Shown in pieces: positions 1 through 10,334 of a stretch of 64,000 bases of DNA. Within the stretch, counting starts at the first letter, position 1, and each line of letters begins with the position of its first letter. The DNA is from an uncultured Erythrobacter sp. (lineage in GTDB: Bacteria > Pseudomonadota > Alphaproteobacteria > Sphingomonadales > Sphingomonadaceae): positions 372,001-436,000 of the forward strand of contig CANKYI010000001.1 of NCBI GenBank assembly GCA_947488085.1, read 5' to 3'. Under the pieces are notes generated by a model that saw only the letters and a program-made list of their open reading frames with translations, ran no database searches and was not told the origin of the DNA. The position numbers were made by a program, and so were the translations under genes.

Positions 1-1
1 G

Positions 2-3000
2 ATTGACGGCGTTGACCGTGATCTGCTGCCTCTGGTTCGCACAATGGGCGATTTCTCAACCGGTATCCTTGCTCAGAGTGTCGGCGGCGGCGGCGGCAAT
101 GGCGGCGCGTCCTATCAAGGAACCGTGGGCGCGTTCGCGGCGGTTTCAGTTGCGATTGGCGGCACTTCGGGGCGTGGTGGCGCGGGCGGAACAGTCAATG
201 TTTTGGGTGATCATATCATCCTGACCGACGGCAGTTTCTCGCATGGCATTCTGGCGCAAAGTGTCGGCGGCGGCGGCGGCAATGGTGGCAGCGCAATCTC
301 CGCATCCGCATCGGCGGGCGCAGGCATTTCTGGCTCTGTCGCAGTGGCAGTGGGCGGATCGGGCGGCTCTGGTGGAGCAGGTGGCACAGTCAACCTAAAC
401 TCCGGCGGCTTTACCGGCACGTCTGGTGATTTTGCGCATGGCTTGCTGGCACAAAGTGTCGGCGGGGGCGGCGGCAATGGCGGCTTCTCCATCGCGGCAA
501 CCGCGGCGGCGAGCGACAGTTTCGCCGTAAGCATTCCGGTTGGCGTCGGCGGCTCCGGCGGCAGCGGAGGCAGAGGCGGCGAGGTGAATGTCGATTACGC
601 TGGTGACCTGCTCACCGAAGGCAATTTCTCCCATGCATTGCTTACTCAAAGCGTTGGCGGCGGCGGCGGCAATGGCGGCTTTAACGTTAGCGGCGGAGTA
701 ACCGCTTCTGGCGCAGTCAATGGCAGTATTGCAGTTGGCGTGGGCGGTATTGGCGGCAATGGTGGAGCAGGTGGTCTCGCCGATAGCCAGATCACTGGCA
801 ATGTCACCACGAGCGGAGATTTCGCGACTGCACTGGTCACCCAATCGGTCGGCGGAAGCGGAGGCACAGGCGGCCTTAATGTCAGCGGTACAATTGCCAT
901 TGGCGGTGGCGGTGCTGGCGGGATTGCGGTCGGTGTTGGCGGCGGCGGAGGAGGCGGCGGCGCAGGTGGCACAGCACGCAGTGCACTGACCGGCGATCTT
1001 CTTACCACAGGCAATTTCGCAGGCGGTATCTTGACGCAAAGTGTCGGCGGTGGCGGAGGCAATGGCGGGCTTAATGTCTCGGGCACAATCTCGGCTGCGG
1101 GTTCTTTTGGCCTGGGCATCAGCGTCGGCGTTGGCGGAGCTGGCGGCGGGGGCGGCGCGGGCGGCTCAGTCACCGCGTCCTCTGACGGATCGCTGGAGAC
1201 GACCGGCGATAGCGCGGCGGCATTCCTCGCGCAGTCTCTTGGCGGCGGCGGCGGCAATGGCGCGATCAACGTGTCGGGAGGCATTGCGGCATCCGGCACT
1301 GGAGCGGGCACCATCAATGTCGGCGTTGGTGGCGGGGGCGGCACTGCGGGATCAGGTGGCAGCGTAACTGCCAATGTGAGCGGCACGACCATGACCAGCG
1401 GAGAAAACTCCGAAGCGATCATCGCACAAAGCCTTGGCGGAAGCGGTGGTAACGGCGCGGTCAATGTGAGCGCCGGAGTGCTTCTCACATCAATCGGCGG
1501 CAATATCGGTGTCGGTATTGGCGGCAGCGGTGGCGGCGGCGGTTCGGGTGGCAGCGCCGCTCTAACGATTGCAGGCGACACGCAAACCAGCGGCACGGAT
1601 TCAACCGCCGTTCTGGTCCAAAGCTTAGGCGGAGGCGGCGGCAATGGCGGCCTTAATGTCGCAGCGGGATTGACCCTTTCAACCGGTATTTCGGGTACCT
1701 TGGGTGTCGGCATTGGCGGCAAAGGCGGCGGCGGCGGTTCCGGGGGCAGTGCGACCCTCGACCTTACCGGAATGGTGATCACACAAGGTGATCAATCGAC
1801 CGGCGTTATTGCGCAATCGCTTGGTGGTGGAGGCGGCAATGGTGCGATCAATGTCACTGGAGCACTCTCCGGATCAACCGCAGGCACAGGCACTCTTAGC
1901 GTCGGAGTGGGCGGCTTTGGCGGATCGGGTGGAGCAGGCGGCGCGGTCACTGCCACTATCGATGGCCTTGTCCAGACATCGGGCCTGCAATCCATGGGCG
2001 CATTGGTGCAAAGCCTTGGCGGCGGAGGCGGCAATGGCGGACTCAACGTGTCCGGGAGCGTCGCTCTTTCCAGCGCAACTGCAATCGCACCCAGCGTCGG
2101 TATTGGCGGCTTTGGCGGAGCGGGTGGCAATGGTTCGACCGCGACCCTGACCCGGATTGGCGACACTATGACCAGCGGCGCATCGTCGAACGCGATCACG
2201 GTGCAAAGCATCGGCGGCGGCGGTGGCAATGGCGGCACCAATATCGCAGGTGGCCTATCCTTTGGCGGCGCAGGTTCCTATTCCGGCGCAGTCGGTATTG
2301 GCGGCTTTGGCGCGAGCGCTGGCAACGGCGGAGCTGTCTCCGCAGACATCACCGGCAGCGCGGTTGCGACTGGATTTTTGACTGACACAGACGCGTTTGA
2401 TTTTGGTGCTCTGGGCCAGCTTTTAAACCTCAGCATTGGTGGTTCGCATGGCGTCTTTGCGCAAAGCGTTGGCGGCTCCGGTGGCTCCGGCGGGATCAAC
2501 ATTTCGGGCGGCATTGCGCTTACCGGCGCGAGCGGAAAGACGCTCTCGGTAGGGATTGGCGGATTCGGTGCGGGCGGCGGCAATGGCGGCGCGGTTGACC
2601 TGATTGCACGCGGTGATCTGTTTGCAGGGATTGGCGATGGCATGGCGGCGGTGTCCGCGCAAAGCGTCGGCGGTGGCGGCGGTGATGGCGGCCTGAATAT
2701 ATCTGGCGGTATCGCAATGAACGGCACTTTGACCGTTGGCATTGGCGGCTTTGGCGCATCGGGCGGCGCAGGCGGTGATGTCACCGCCAATGTAGAAGGC
2801 GACATGACGGCCTCTGGTATCTCAGCGGCGGGTCTGCACGCGCAAAGCGTTGGTGGCGGAGGCGGCAATGGCGGCGTCAATATTTCCGGCGGTATCGGGC
2901 TTAGTGGCGCAACCAGCTTCCCAACCCTTGCATTTGGCCTTGGCGGAACAGGCGGCGATGGCAGCGCAGGCGGCGCAGTGGATGCAACACAATCAGGCAT

Positions 3001-6000
3001 GATCGTGGTGTCTGGTGCAGGCAGCACCGGCGTCGATGCACAAAGTGTCGGTGGGGGAGGCGGCAATGGCGGTCTCAACATCGCAGCAGCGGTCGGCGCA
3101 TCGCGCAGCTTTAATCTCGGCATTGGTGTCGGAGGAAGCGGCGGCGCAGGATCAACCGGCGGCGCGGTTAGCGTTACCAGCGACGGTGCGATTTCGGTCG
3201 ATGCCGTCGAAGATGCGATGTCTATCGCGAGCGGCGATGGACGCGGCATTTCGGCACAATCCATCGGCGGTGGCGGCGGCAATGCTGGCTTTAACGTCGC
3301 AGGGGTAGGGACCAATCGCGGCGCGCCAGTAACACTGGGCATTGGCGGCAGCGGCGGTGATGGCGGCGCAGCGGGCGCTGTGGATGTGACCCGCGGCGCC
3401 TCAGAACGGGGCCTGATCACCGTATCAGGCGACGATGGCATCGGTTTGTTTGCACAAAGCATCGGCGGCGGTGGCGGCAATGCGGGCGGCAATCTGCTGC
3501 TTTCGGGCAGTTTGCGCGCGCGCTTTGACGTGCAGCTGGCAATTGGCGGAGCAGGTGGTTCAGGTGCCAATGGTGGCTCGGTTATCGTCAATCAAACCGG
3601 CGATATTGCGGTAACCGGCGATGATAGCCGGGCAATTATGGCCCAAAGCATCGGCGGCGGTGGCGGTAACGCAGCGGTAAACATCAACGCCTCTTTGGTC
3701 GGTGATCGTCAGGTTAGCGCTGGTGAACAGGCCGGTACAAAAGTGCTGGATGTGCAAATCGGTGGCGGTACCGGCGCAGGCAGCGATGCAGGCGTTGTAA
3801 CAGTGACACATGACGGCATCTTGACCACAACAGGTTCGCGCTCTGTCGCAGTTCTGGCGCAAAGCATTGGCGGCGGCGGCGGCAACGCGGCGGCTAACTA
3901 TTCTCAGAATATCAACGACGCAGGCCAGCTTTCGGTCGCAATTGGCCGGATCGGCGGCACAGGCGGTCTGGGCGGTGCGGTGAGCGTTGATACAGCAGGC
4001 GTCATCTCCACCGAAGGCGATAGTGCGCATGCGGTGCACGCACAAAGCATTGGCGGTGGGGGTGGCAATTCCGAAACCACAGCAGTCAGCCTAGAAGGCG
4101 ATCGTTCGTCTCAATCAGGCAGCAATCAGGAAAGCGCGACACAGAGCTTCAACCTTGAATTTGCGCTCGGCCTTGAAGGCGGCACCGGTGCGTCTGCTGG
4201 CATTGTGCGTGTTGACAATGCGGCCATGGTTCAGACCTTGGGTACTGGTGCGCACGGTCTCTATGCACAAAGCATCGGTGGAGGCGGCGGCAATGGCGGC
4301 GCGGCGATTATCGATCGCTTCTCCGAAATCCCTTCGCCCATCCCCAGCGACGACGAAGCCGAAGGCGAATATTCGCTTAGCGTGCAGATCGGCGGCGCGG
4401 GCGGCTCTGGATCGTTCGGCGAAGCGGTCAATGTCACCAATTCGGGCACGGTGCTGACCTTTGGCGACACGTCTAACGCCATCCGCGCGATGTCGGTTGG
4501 CGGCGGCGGCGGCGATGCTGGCGCGGCGTTTAATGTCGACACGCCGGGCAGAGGCGATAGCGTCTCGCTCGGCTTTACCCTCGGCGGCACCGGCGGTCCG
4601 GGCTCTGATGGGGGATTGGTCGATGTCATCAATCTTGGCGTCTTGCAGACCAGCGGCGCGAATTCAGCGGCGATCTTTGCACAAAGCATCGGCGGCGGTG
4701 GCGGCAATGCGGGACTTGCTGGCAATTTCTCCTTCTTGCGGCCAGGCGGTGAGAACACCGCGACGGTGATCGGTTTGAACATCGGCGGTGAAGGCGGCAC
4801 AGGCGGCGCTGGCGGTGATGTGAGCGTCACCAACGGATCAGTTGAAGATAGCTCAGCCAGCATCCTGACCACAGGTGAGTTCTCACACGGCATTCATGCA
4901 CAAAGCATCGGCGGCGGAGGCGGCAATGGCGGCTCAACGCTGTCCATCAACGGCGCGAACAGCTCCAGCGCGTATCAATTGGCGGTCAATATTGGCGGGC
5001 TTGGCGGATCGGGCGGCATTGGCGGTGATGTGACCGTGGCCAATTTTGGGTCTATCGAGACGCGCGGCGCTGAGGCAAATGGCATCTTTGCGCAAAGCAT
5101 CGGCGGCGGCGGTGGCAATGGCGGATTGAGTCTTGCGCTCGGCAACCTTTACGCCAGCCGAATTGCGCCTCGTCAGGCGCTGATCGCGATTGGCGGCGGT
5201 GGCGGTGAGGGCAATGACGCAGGCGAAGTGGTCGTCACAAATAGCGGTACTATCGTCACCTCTGGCGAGAATGCGAACGGCATCCTTGCACAGTCGCTAG
5301 GCGGAGGCGGTGGCAATATGAGCGTCGGCTTAGGCATCACATTCGACCCGCGCGTGAATGTTGCGACCAATCTGCTCGCCAATGGCATCGGCTTCTTGCT
5401 CGGCGCTGATCCGGGAGAGGGCGGCCAAGGCGGCACTGTTACAATCAACCAGCTGGGAGATGTCACCGTTTCGGGCGATGGCGCGCGCGGCGTTGTTGGT
5501 GAAAGCATCAATGGCGGCGGCGGCGGTCTGTCGATCGACCTCAACGGCATTGCCGGGTTCTTGTCTGGTGAGTTGCTGCCTGGTGCGCTCGAGATAGAGC
5601 CGATCAGCGGCCTGCCCGAACTCACTCTGTTTGGCGGAGCAGCGGGACAAGGCGATGCGAATGCTGAGCTGGTAACGCTCAATCTGGTCGGCAATGTGCG
5701 TGTTCTTGGTGACAATGGCGCAGGTTTGTTCCAGCAATCCATTGGCGGCGGTGGCGGTCAATTCGACCTGTCAGCCAATTTCTCACAAATGGACGACCCC
5801 ATGGCGGTTGCGCTGCCTGTGCGATCTGGTTTGGGCGGAAGCGATAGCACCAATGTGAATGGCGGCGACGTTGTCAGCAACCAAACGGGCGATGCGATCA
5901 CGCAAGGTGTGAACACACCGGCTGTGTTCCTACAATCTGTCGGCGGCGGCGGTGGGCGCTCTGTGCTGAATTTCACTGGCCAAGTGGATCAGATCGGCGC

Positions 6001-8584
6001 GATTGACCTGATGCTGGGCGGGACTAATCAAGCCAACGCAGCGGGCGGTAATATCAGCCACAATCATCAAGGCATGATTGCCACCCTTGGCGCAGATTCC
6101 ATCGGCCTTTTGGCGCAAAGCATTGGTGGCGGCGGCGGTTTGACGCAGTTCTCTTTTGCTGCACCTGAATTGCCAACGGATGAGCCAGCCATGGGAGTGC
6201 AATCCTTGAGCGCGGTGGGTGATATGCCTGGCGCAACAACAACGCTGGGCGCATTGGGCGGCACTGGACTGGATGGCGGTGATGTCACCATCTTTCAAAC
6301 CGGCGACACCATCACATCAAGTGATAATGCTCCGGCGCTCTTGGTTCAGTCTATTGGCGGCGGCGGCGGACAAATTTCCGCGCAGGGCATGCATGTCGAA
6401 GAAGTGGTGCTGGGTGCATCTGGCGGTGCAACAGGCAGCGGCGGTGAAGTCAGTTTGAGCGTTGACGGGATGATTGCGACGCAAGGCAACAATTCTGACG
6501 CGATAATCTTGCAATCTATCGGCGGCGGGGGCGGAACCGTCCTTGGCACCAATGATGACACTGTTCTCACTCTGTCAGGCGACAATAGCGGCTTTGGTGG
6601 CGCATTGGATTTGACGCTAAACGGAGACATCATTGTCGAAGGAATCGGTGGGCGTGCCATCGTCGCGCAATCGATTGGCGGCGGCGGCGGCCTGGTTGGT
6701 AACACCTTTGCCGGGACTGCTGGCGGCAATGGCGTCGGCGGCGCGATTGATATTCTGCTCAACGGCAACGTCAGCGTCACCTCACCCGGTGAAACAGCGA
6801 TCTTGGCACAAAGCCTTGGTGATGACGGGGGTGGTGACATCACCGTTGAATTGACCGAAGGGAATGCGATTGTTGTTGGCGAAGGTGGCGTGGCTCTGGC
6901 CTTTGACGGCGGTGCGCAAAACACCTTCATCAATCGCGGGATGATCATGTCGCCAGACGGGCTCGATGCGCTTTTGATTACCGGCACCAATGGAAATGAC
7001 CGGATCGAAAACTTCAGCATGCTGCTCGGCAATGTAGCGCTGGGCAGCGGCATCAACGCCCTCAACAACAACGCCGATGCGATTGCGCTCACAGGAAACA
7101 GCATTGACCTTGGCGGTGCGGGCAGCACCTTCACCAATGCGGGCACACTCGCAGCGGGCGGAACGGATAGCATCGTCCAAACCGCTCTGAATGGCGGCTT
7201 CAGCCAAACGGAGACCGGGATCAGCTTCTTCGAGGTCAACTTGGCCGATGACACGCATGATGCGATCAACGCGACGGAGGCAATCATGCTGGGTGGCCGC
7301 GTTGATGTACGCTTGCTCGACAGGTCAGATTTCACGCCGGGCATGAAAGCATTCCAAATCCTCACTGGCGATGCCGGTGCGGACATTTCCAATGTTGATC
7401 TGCGGGCGGATAGCTCTGTCGTCTTCAACCTTTTGGGGATTGAGACGAGCGGAACTGCGGTTGAACTGCGCTATGACATGACCTTTGCTCCGGTAGAGGC
7501 CGTGGGCAATCAGGGTGACTTCGGCGAATATCTCAACCGGGTGCAGACAGCAGGCGTCCCTGCTGATTTGGCAATGACCTTTGACCAATTGATCGCGGTT
7601 CAGGACGCGGCGGAATACACCGATTTGCTGACCCAGCTTGGCGGCAGTTTCTATGCTCAACAGGATGCGCTGACATTCGGCCTCTCACAAGGTTTCGGCA
7701 GCGAGATCGTCAATTGCGGGAATACCGGATTTGCCAATACTGGTGATGAATTGACATCATGCGTGTGGGTGCAAGGTGATCTGGCAGATGCAACATTGGA
7801 CCCTGTTGCGGGCTCACCGGGTAGCACATCCGACATCCTCTCATTCTCAGGCGGCGCGCACTACAATGTCTCTGATAATGTGACGCTGGCGGTGGGTATC
7901 GGATATGACGATATCGACATGCTCGGCTTTGACAGCCAGTGGAGCGCCAATGGCTCGGTCGTGCATGCAGGAATTGGTGCAGCCTATCATTTGGGCGCGA
8001 CGCGGATCGGTGCCTATGCGACATTCTCTCAGGCAAGTTATGACACAGCGCGCATGCTGCCGGGCTTTGGCCAATCGGCAACCGGATCCCGTGATGTAAC
8101 CGCTTTCGGCGCACAGCTGACTGTGTCGCATCAACTGGATCTGGGTGGTCTCGAAGTGCTGCCCCAACTGAGCGGCGGTTTCACCACTCTGAGCGGCGGC
8201 GACACGGTCGAGATGGGCGCAGAGCGTAACAATCTGAGCCTAGAACAAAGCAGCGGCACTTATGGATGGGTCATGCCGGAATTGCGGGTTGGCTATACGA
8301 CCAGCGTGTCGGAAAACTGGAGCCTGCGGCCCTTTGTCGGTGCATCATGGCGCTATCACCTATCGAATCCGACTGTGACGGCTGCTGGGCGGTTCGCGGT
8401 GGACACGACCGGCGTTGCTCCGTTCATGGCGACCGCTCCATTGGATCGCAGTCATATTGCGGGCGAGGTCGGGTTTGAGCTGTTCAATTCGGGCGGTGTG
8501 CGTGCGGCGGTTTCCTATCGCTTGCAGCAATCAACGAACCGCGACAGCAACGGCGCGCAAGTGAGCCTGGTGGTACCATTCTGA
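2..8584 (+). CDS. Giant glycine-rich repeat autotransporter (5' end outside window)
   Basis: A type Va autotransporter adhesin fragment. The frame is open to the first bases, so the true start and signal peptide lie upstream and the ATG at 44 is probably internal. About 35 copies of a motif of the form [A/T/V]QS[V/L/I]GGGGGNGG, spaced roughly 60-75 residues apart, fill nt 71-6840 and should form a long beta-helical passenger. A linker (about 6840-7700) is followed by an autotransporter beta-barrel (about 7740-8581) that ends in the expected C-terminal phenylalanine (VSLVVPF). Two cysteines 17 residues apart just before the barrel may form a disulfide. Such proteins are known from sphingomonads and rhizobia, usually without assigned ligands. 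No enzymatic domain is visible. A PL7 alginate lyase lies next downstream. Autotransporter assignment is firm; an adhesin role is inference. Confidence 0.9.
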   Translation: MDGVDRDLLPLVRTMGDFSTGILAQSVGGGGGNGGASYQGTVGAFAAVSVAIGGTSGRGGAGGTVNVLGDHIILTDGSFSHGILAQSVGGGGGNGGSAISASASAGAGISGSVAVAVGGSGGSGGAGGTVNLNSGGFTGTSGDFAHGLLAQSVGGGGGNGGFSIAATAAASDSFAVSIPVGVGGSGGSGGRGGEVNVDYAGDLLTEGNFSHALLTQSVGGGGGNGGFNVSGGVTASGAVNGSIAVGVGGIGGNGGAGGLADSQITGNVTTSGDFATALVTQSVGGSGGTGGLNVSGTIAIGGGGAGGIAVGVGGGGGGGGAGGTARSALTGDLLTTGNFAGGILTQSVGGGGGNGGLNVSGTISAAGSFGLGISVGVGGAGGGGGAGGSVTASSDGSLETTGDSAAAFLAQSLGGGGGNGAINVSGGIAASGTGAGTINVGVGGGGGTAGSGGSVTANVSGTTMTSGENSEAIIAQSLGGSGGNGAVNVSAGVLLTSIGGNIGVGIGGSGGGGGSGGSAALTIAGDTQTSGTDSTAVLVQSLGGGGGNGGLNVAAGLTLSTGISGTLGVGIGGKGGGGGSGGSATLDLTGMVITQGDQSTGVIAQSLGGGGGNGAINVTGALSGSTAGTGTLSVGVGGFGGSGGAGGAVTATIDGLVQTSGLQSMGALVQSLGGGGGNGGLNVSGSVALSSATAIAPSVGIGGFGGAGGNGSTATLTRIGDTMTSGASSNAITVQSIGGGGGNGGTNIAGGLSFGGAGSYSGAVGIGGFGASAGNGGAVSADITGSAVATGFLTDTDAFDFGALGQLLNLSIGGSHGVFAQSVGGSGGSGGINISGGIALTGASGKTLSVGIGGFGAGGGNGGAVDLIARGDLFAGIGDGMAAVSAQSVGGGGGDGGLNISGGIAMNGTLTVGIGGFGASGGAGGDVTANVEGDMTASGISAAGLHAQSVGGGGGNGGVNISGGIGLSGATSFPTLAFGLGGTGGDGSAGGAVDATQSGMIVVSGAGSTGVDAQSVGGGGGNGGLNIAAAVGASRSFNLGIGVGGSGGAGSTGGAVSVTSDGAISVDAVEDAMSIASGDGRGISAQSIGGGGGNAGFNVAGVGTNRGAPVTLGIGGSGGDGGAAGAVDVTRGASERGLITVSGDDGIGLFAQSIGGGGGNAGGNLLLSGSLRARFDVQLAIGGAGGSGANGGSVIVNQTGDIAVTGDDSRAIMAQSIGGGGGNAAVNINASLVGDRQVSAGEQAGTKVLDVQIGGGTGAGSDAGVVTVTHDGILTTTGSRSVAVLAQSIGGGGGNAAANYSQNINDAGQLSVAIGRIGGTGGLGGAVSVDTAGVISTEGDSAHAVHAQSIGGGGGNSETTAVSLEGDRSSQSGSNQESATQSFNLEFALGLEGGTGASAGIVRVDNAAMVQTLGTGAHGLYAQSIGGGGGNGGAAIIDRFSEIPSPIPSDDEAEGEYSLSVQIGGAGGSGSFGEAVNVTNSGTVLTFGDTSNAIRAMSVGGGGGDAGAAFNVDTPGRGDSVSLGFTLGGTGGPGSDGGLVDVINLGVLQTSGANSAAIFAQSIGGGGGNAGLAGNFSFLRPGGENTATVIGLNIGGEGGTGGAGGDVSVTNGSVEDSSASILTTGEFSHGIHAQSIGGGGGNGGSTLSINGANSSSAYQLAVNIGGLGGSGGIGGDVTVANFGSIETRGAEANGIFAQSIGGGGGNGGLSLALGNLYASRIAPRQALIAIGGGGGEGNDAGEVVVTNSGTIVTSGENANGILAQSLGGGGGNMSVGLGITFDPRVNVATNLLANGIGFLLGADPGEGGQGGTVTINQLGDVTVSGDGARGVVGESINGGGGGLSIDLNGIAGFLSGELLPGALEIEPISGLPELTLFGGAAGQGDANAELVTLNLVGNVRVLGDNGAGLFQQSIGGGGGQFDLSANFSQMDDPMAVALPVRSGLGGSDSTNVNGGDVVSNQTGDAITQGVNTPAVFLQSVGGGGGRSVLNFTGQVDQIGAIDLMLGGTNQANAAGGNISHNHQGMIATLGADSIGLLAQSIGGGGGLTQFSFAAPELPTDEPAMGVQSLSAVGDMPGATTTLGALGGTGLDGGDVTIFQTGDTITSSDNAPALLVQSIGGGGGQISAQGMHVEEVVLGASGGATGSGGEVSLSVDGMIATQGNNSDAIILQSIGGGGGTVLGTNDDTVLTLSGDNSGFGGALDLTLNGDIIVEGIGGRAIVAQSIGGGGGLVGNTFAGTAGGNGVGGAIDILLNGNVSVTSPGETAILAQSLGDDGGGDITVELTEGNAIVVGEGGVALAFDGGAQNTFINRGMIMSPDGLDALLITGTNGNDRIENFSMLLGNVALGSGINALNNNADAIALTGNSIDLGGAGSTFTNAGTLAAGGTDSIVQTALNGGFSQTETGISFFEVNLADDTHDAINATEAIMLGGRVDVRLLDRSDFTPGMKAFQILTGDAGADISNVDLRADSSVVFNLLGIETSGTAVELRYDMTFAPVEAVGNQGDFGEYLNRVQTAGVPADLAMTFDQLIAVQDAAEYTDLLTQLGGSFYAQQDALTFGLSQGFGSEIVNCGNTGFANTGDELTSCVWVQGDLADATLDPVAGSPGSTSDILSFSGGAHYNVSDNVTLAVGIGYDDIDMLGFDSQWSANGSVVHAGIGAAYHLGATRIGAYATFSQASYDTARMLPGFGQSATGSRDVTAFGAQLTVSHQLDLGGLEVLPQLSGGFTTLSGGDTVEMGAERNNLSLEQSSGTYGWVMPELRVGYTTSVSENWSLRPFVGASWRYHLSNPTVTAAGRFAVDTTGVAPFMATAPLDRSHIAGEVGFELFNSGGVRAAVSYRLQQSTNRDSNGAQVSLVVPF
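71..6840 (+). repeat. About 35 degenerate coding repeats (QSxGGGGGNGG units)
   Basis: Roughly 180-230 bp coding units, each holding a GGxGGxGGxGG turn followed by an acidic strand and the QSxGGGGGN motif. The hydrophobic residue after QS changes along the array: Val in units 1-6, Leu in units 7-11, then mostly Ile with a Val block at units 13-16. That pattern suggests block duplication. Late units (about 28 onward) are more divergent, for example ESINGGGGG and QSLGDDGGG. Confidence 0.85.
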
Positions 8585-8697
8585 TTGGCAGTAGGGGGTG
8601 TGATGGAGAGGCAGTTCGCTGAGCGCGATTGCGGCAATTTCCCCACACCTCCTTTGCGCACCGCGCCACCTGCGTGCCATAAAACGATTCCCTAGTA

Positions 8698-8715
8698 TAA
8701 TTGTCATACCAATTA
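8698..8715. promoter_or_regulatory. Palindromic operator-like site upstream of alginate lyase
   Basis: TAATTGTCATACCAATTA is an imperfect dyad (TAATTG / CAATTA arms) about 95 bp before the lyase start. The half-site ATACCAAT is repeated directly at 8719-8726. The shape resembles operators of GntR-family sugar-acid regulators, whose known sites include AATTGGTATACCAATT. No regulator gene is present in the window, so the assignment is inference. Confidence 0.4.
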
Positions 8716-8808
8716 AAAATACCAATAATCGAGCGAGCGGAGTTGATTTCCCCAAAGATCAACTTACCAAAGTGCTCGGCCGCTAGCGGGCAATGGGGAA
8801 GAATCGGG

Positions 8809-10296
8809 ATGCACAGCCACACTATTGCCGCTTTGGCGTTAAGCACGTCCATGCTGTTGGCCGGATGTGGGGGCGGGGGAAGCTCTGCACCGCCACCGGT
8901 GTCTAGTCCCGCTCCTTCGCCGTCTCCCAGCCCGACGCCGTCGCCCACACCAACCTCATCGACATCCTGCAGCGGGCTTGATTTTCTCGACATCTCTCAG
9001 GCCAGCGCCAACCAAACGGCAGGCGCGGGCTTTGCGGCGTCGAATGCAATTGATGACGATCTGGGCTCTGGCTCGCTATGGAGCACATCTGTGGTTCCAG
9101 CCGCATTGACGCTCGATCTGGGTGAGTCGCATTTGATCAAAGAGGTCGGGATTGCGTGGCACTTGGGCGATCAGCGTACATCCAATTTCTCGCTCGAAGT
9201 TTCTGATGACGGCACAACCTTCACCGCGCTGCAATCGAGCACTCAGTCCGCCGGCGGCACTTTAAGTTTTGAGCGGTATGACGTGACCGATACTCCTGCT
9301 CGGTTTGTGCGCATCACGGGCAATTCCACATCGGATGGCGGCAATTTTGCAATTGCTGAAGCCGCTTTGTTCGGGTGCAGTTTTGGCACACAGACGGCTG
9401 TCACTGTTCAGCCCTTTGATACCAGCGTGTTCGGTTTAGACCCCAATGCAACACCTGGCGCCAATTTCGATTTGTTGAGCTGGGCGCTGGATACGCCTGC
9501 GACCGATCCGAGCGATGGCTTCGCCCAACGCACGCAGGACCGCGATCTGGCGGCGTTTCAGGATGAGTTTTTCTTTACTGCTAATGATGGGGGTATGGTT
9601 TTCCGATCAACGATTGATGGGGCAACAACTTCGGCAAATTCCAGCTTCACCCGCTCCGAACTGCGAGAGATGCTGCGCCAGGGCGACAGATCGATCAGCA
9701 CGCAGGGCGTGAACCGCAACAATTGGCTGCTTGGCTATCAGCCCGATCCGGGTGTGCAGGTCGGCGGAAGGGGAGGGTTGCTCACAGGCACTCTTGCGAT
9801 CAACAATGTCACATCGAGCGGCACTGACTTTCATATTGGGCGCATGGTCTTTGGACAAATTCACGCATCCAGTGATGAGCCAATCCGTCTCTATTATCGC
9901 AAATATCCAGAAAACGACCGTGGCTATGTCTATTTTGCGCATGAAATCCGCGGCGGGGACGACATCTACTACATGGTTGTTGGCCCGCAATTCGATGATC
10001 GCGATAGGCAACCAGAGGATCGAAATGACCCGTTAAATGGCATCGCGCTCAATGAAGTGTTCTCATACGAGATCAGCAATGTCGGTGCGCGTATCGATGT
10101 GATCATCCGGCGCGGCGACCGCGACGGTGAAATCATCGGCCACAACTTTGTCGACATGGCCGCAGAAAACAGCGGCTATGACACAGTGGATGAGTGGAAT
10201 TACTTCAAGGCTGGTACATACACGCAAAACAATACGGGTGATCCAACCGACTTTGACCAGACCACATTCTACCGGCTGGAAAACACGCATAATTAG
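8809..10296 (+). CDS. Lipoprotein alginate lyase, discoidin-like domain plus PL7
   Basis: Predicted poly(mannuronate/guluronate) lyase that cleaves alginate by beta-elimination at the cell surface. The ATG at 8809 follows GGGGAAG and begins a lipoprotein signal with lipobox LLAGC (Cys20), then a Ser/Pro linker. An F5/8 type C (CBM32-like) carbohydrate-binding domain spans about residues 45-190. The PL7 catalytic domain follows, with the family motifs TRSELREML (Arg282), QIH (Gln350-His352) and YFKAGTYTQ (465-473). Within PL7, the QIH variant is usually linked to polyG or mixed-block preference rather than polyM. Length is 495 residues. An in-frame ATG at 8701 would extend it but would destroy the lipoprotein signal and overlap the operator-like site. 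Lyase identity is confident; block preference is inference. Confidence 0.88.
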   Translation: MHSHTIAALALSTSMLLAGCGGGGSSAPPPVSSPAPSPSPSPTPSPTPTSSTSCSGLDFLDISQASANQTAGAGFAASNAIDDDLGSGSLWSTSVVPAALTLDLGESHLIKEVGIAWHLGDQRTSNFSLEVSDDGTTFTALQSSTQSAGGTLSFERYDVTDTPARFVRITGNSTSDGGNFAIAEAALFGCSFGTQTAVTVQPFDTSVFGLDPNATPGANFDLLSWALDTPATDPSDGFAQRTQDRDLAAFQDEFFFTANDGGMVFRSTIDGATTSANSSFTRSELREMLRQGDRSISTQGVNRNNWLLGYQPDPGVQVGGRGGLLTGTLAINNVTSSGTDFHIGRMVFGQIHASSDEPIRLYYRKYPENDRGYVYFAHEIRGGDDIYYMVVGPQFDDRDRQPEDRNDPLNGIALNEVFSYEISNVGARIDVIIRRGDRDGEIIGHNFVDMAAENSGYDTVDEWNYFKAGTYTQNNTGDPTDFDQTTFYRLENTHN

Positions 10297-10334
10297 GCAC
10301 CTAGTGAAGAACGAGGGCCGGTCTGGCCGCATTT

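Noticed and set aside
211-3591. Long antisense open frames rich in PPLPPPPP on the minus strand of the giant autotransporter gene
   Set aside because: They are the complement of glycine codons in the repeats. They lack ribosome-binding sites and any non-repeat domain.
71-6840. Regular DNA repeats that could be mistaken for a CRISPR-like array
   Set aside because: The units are degenerate, of variable length, in frame and coding; there are no identical repeats with unique spacers.
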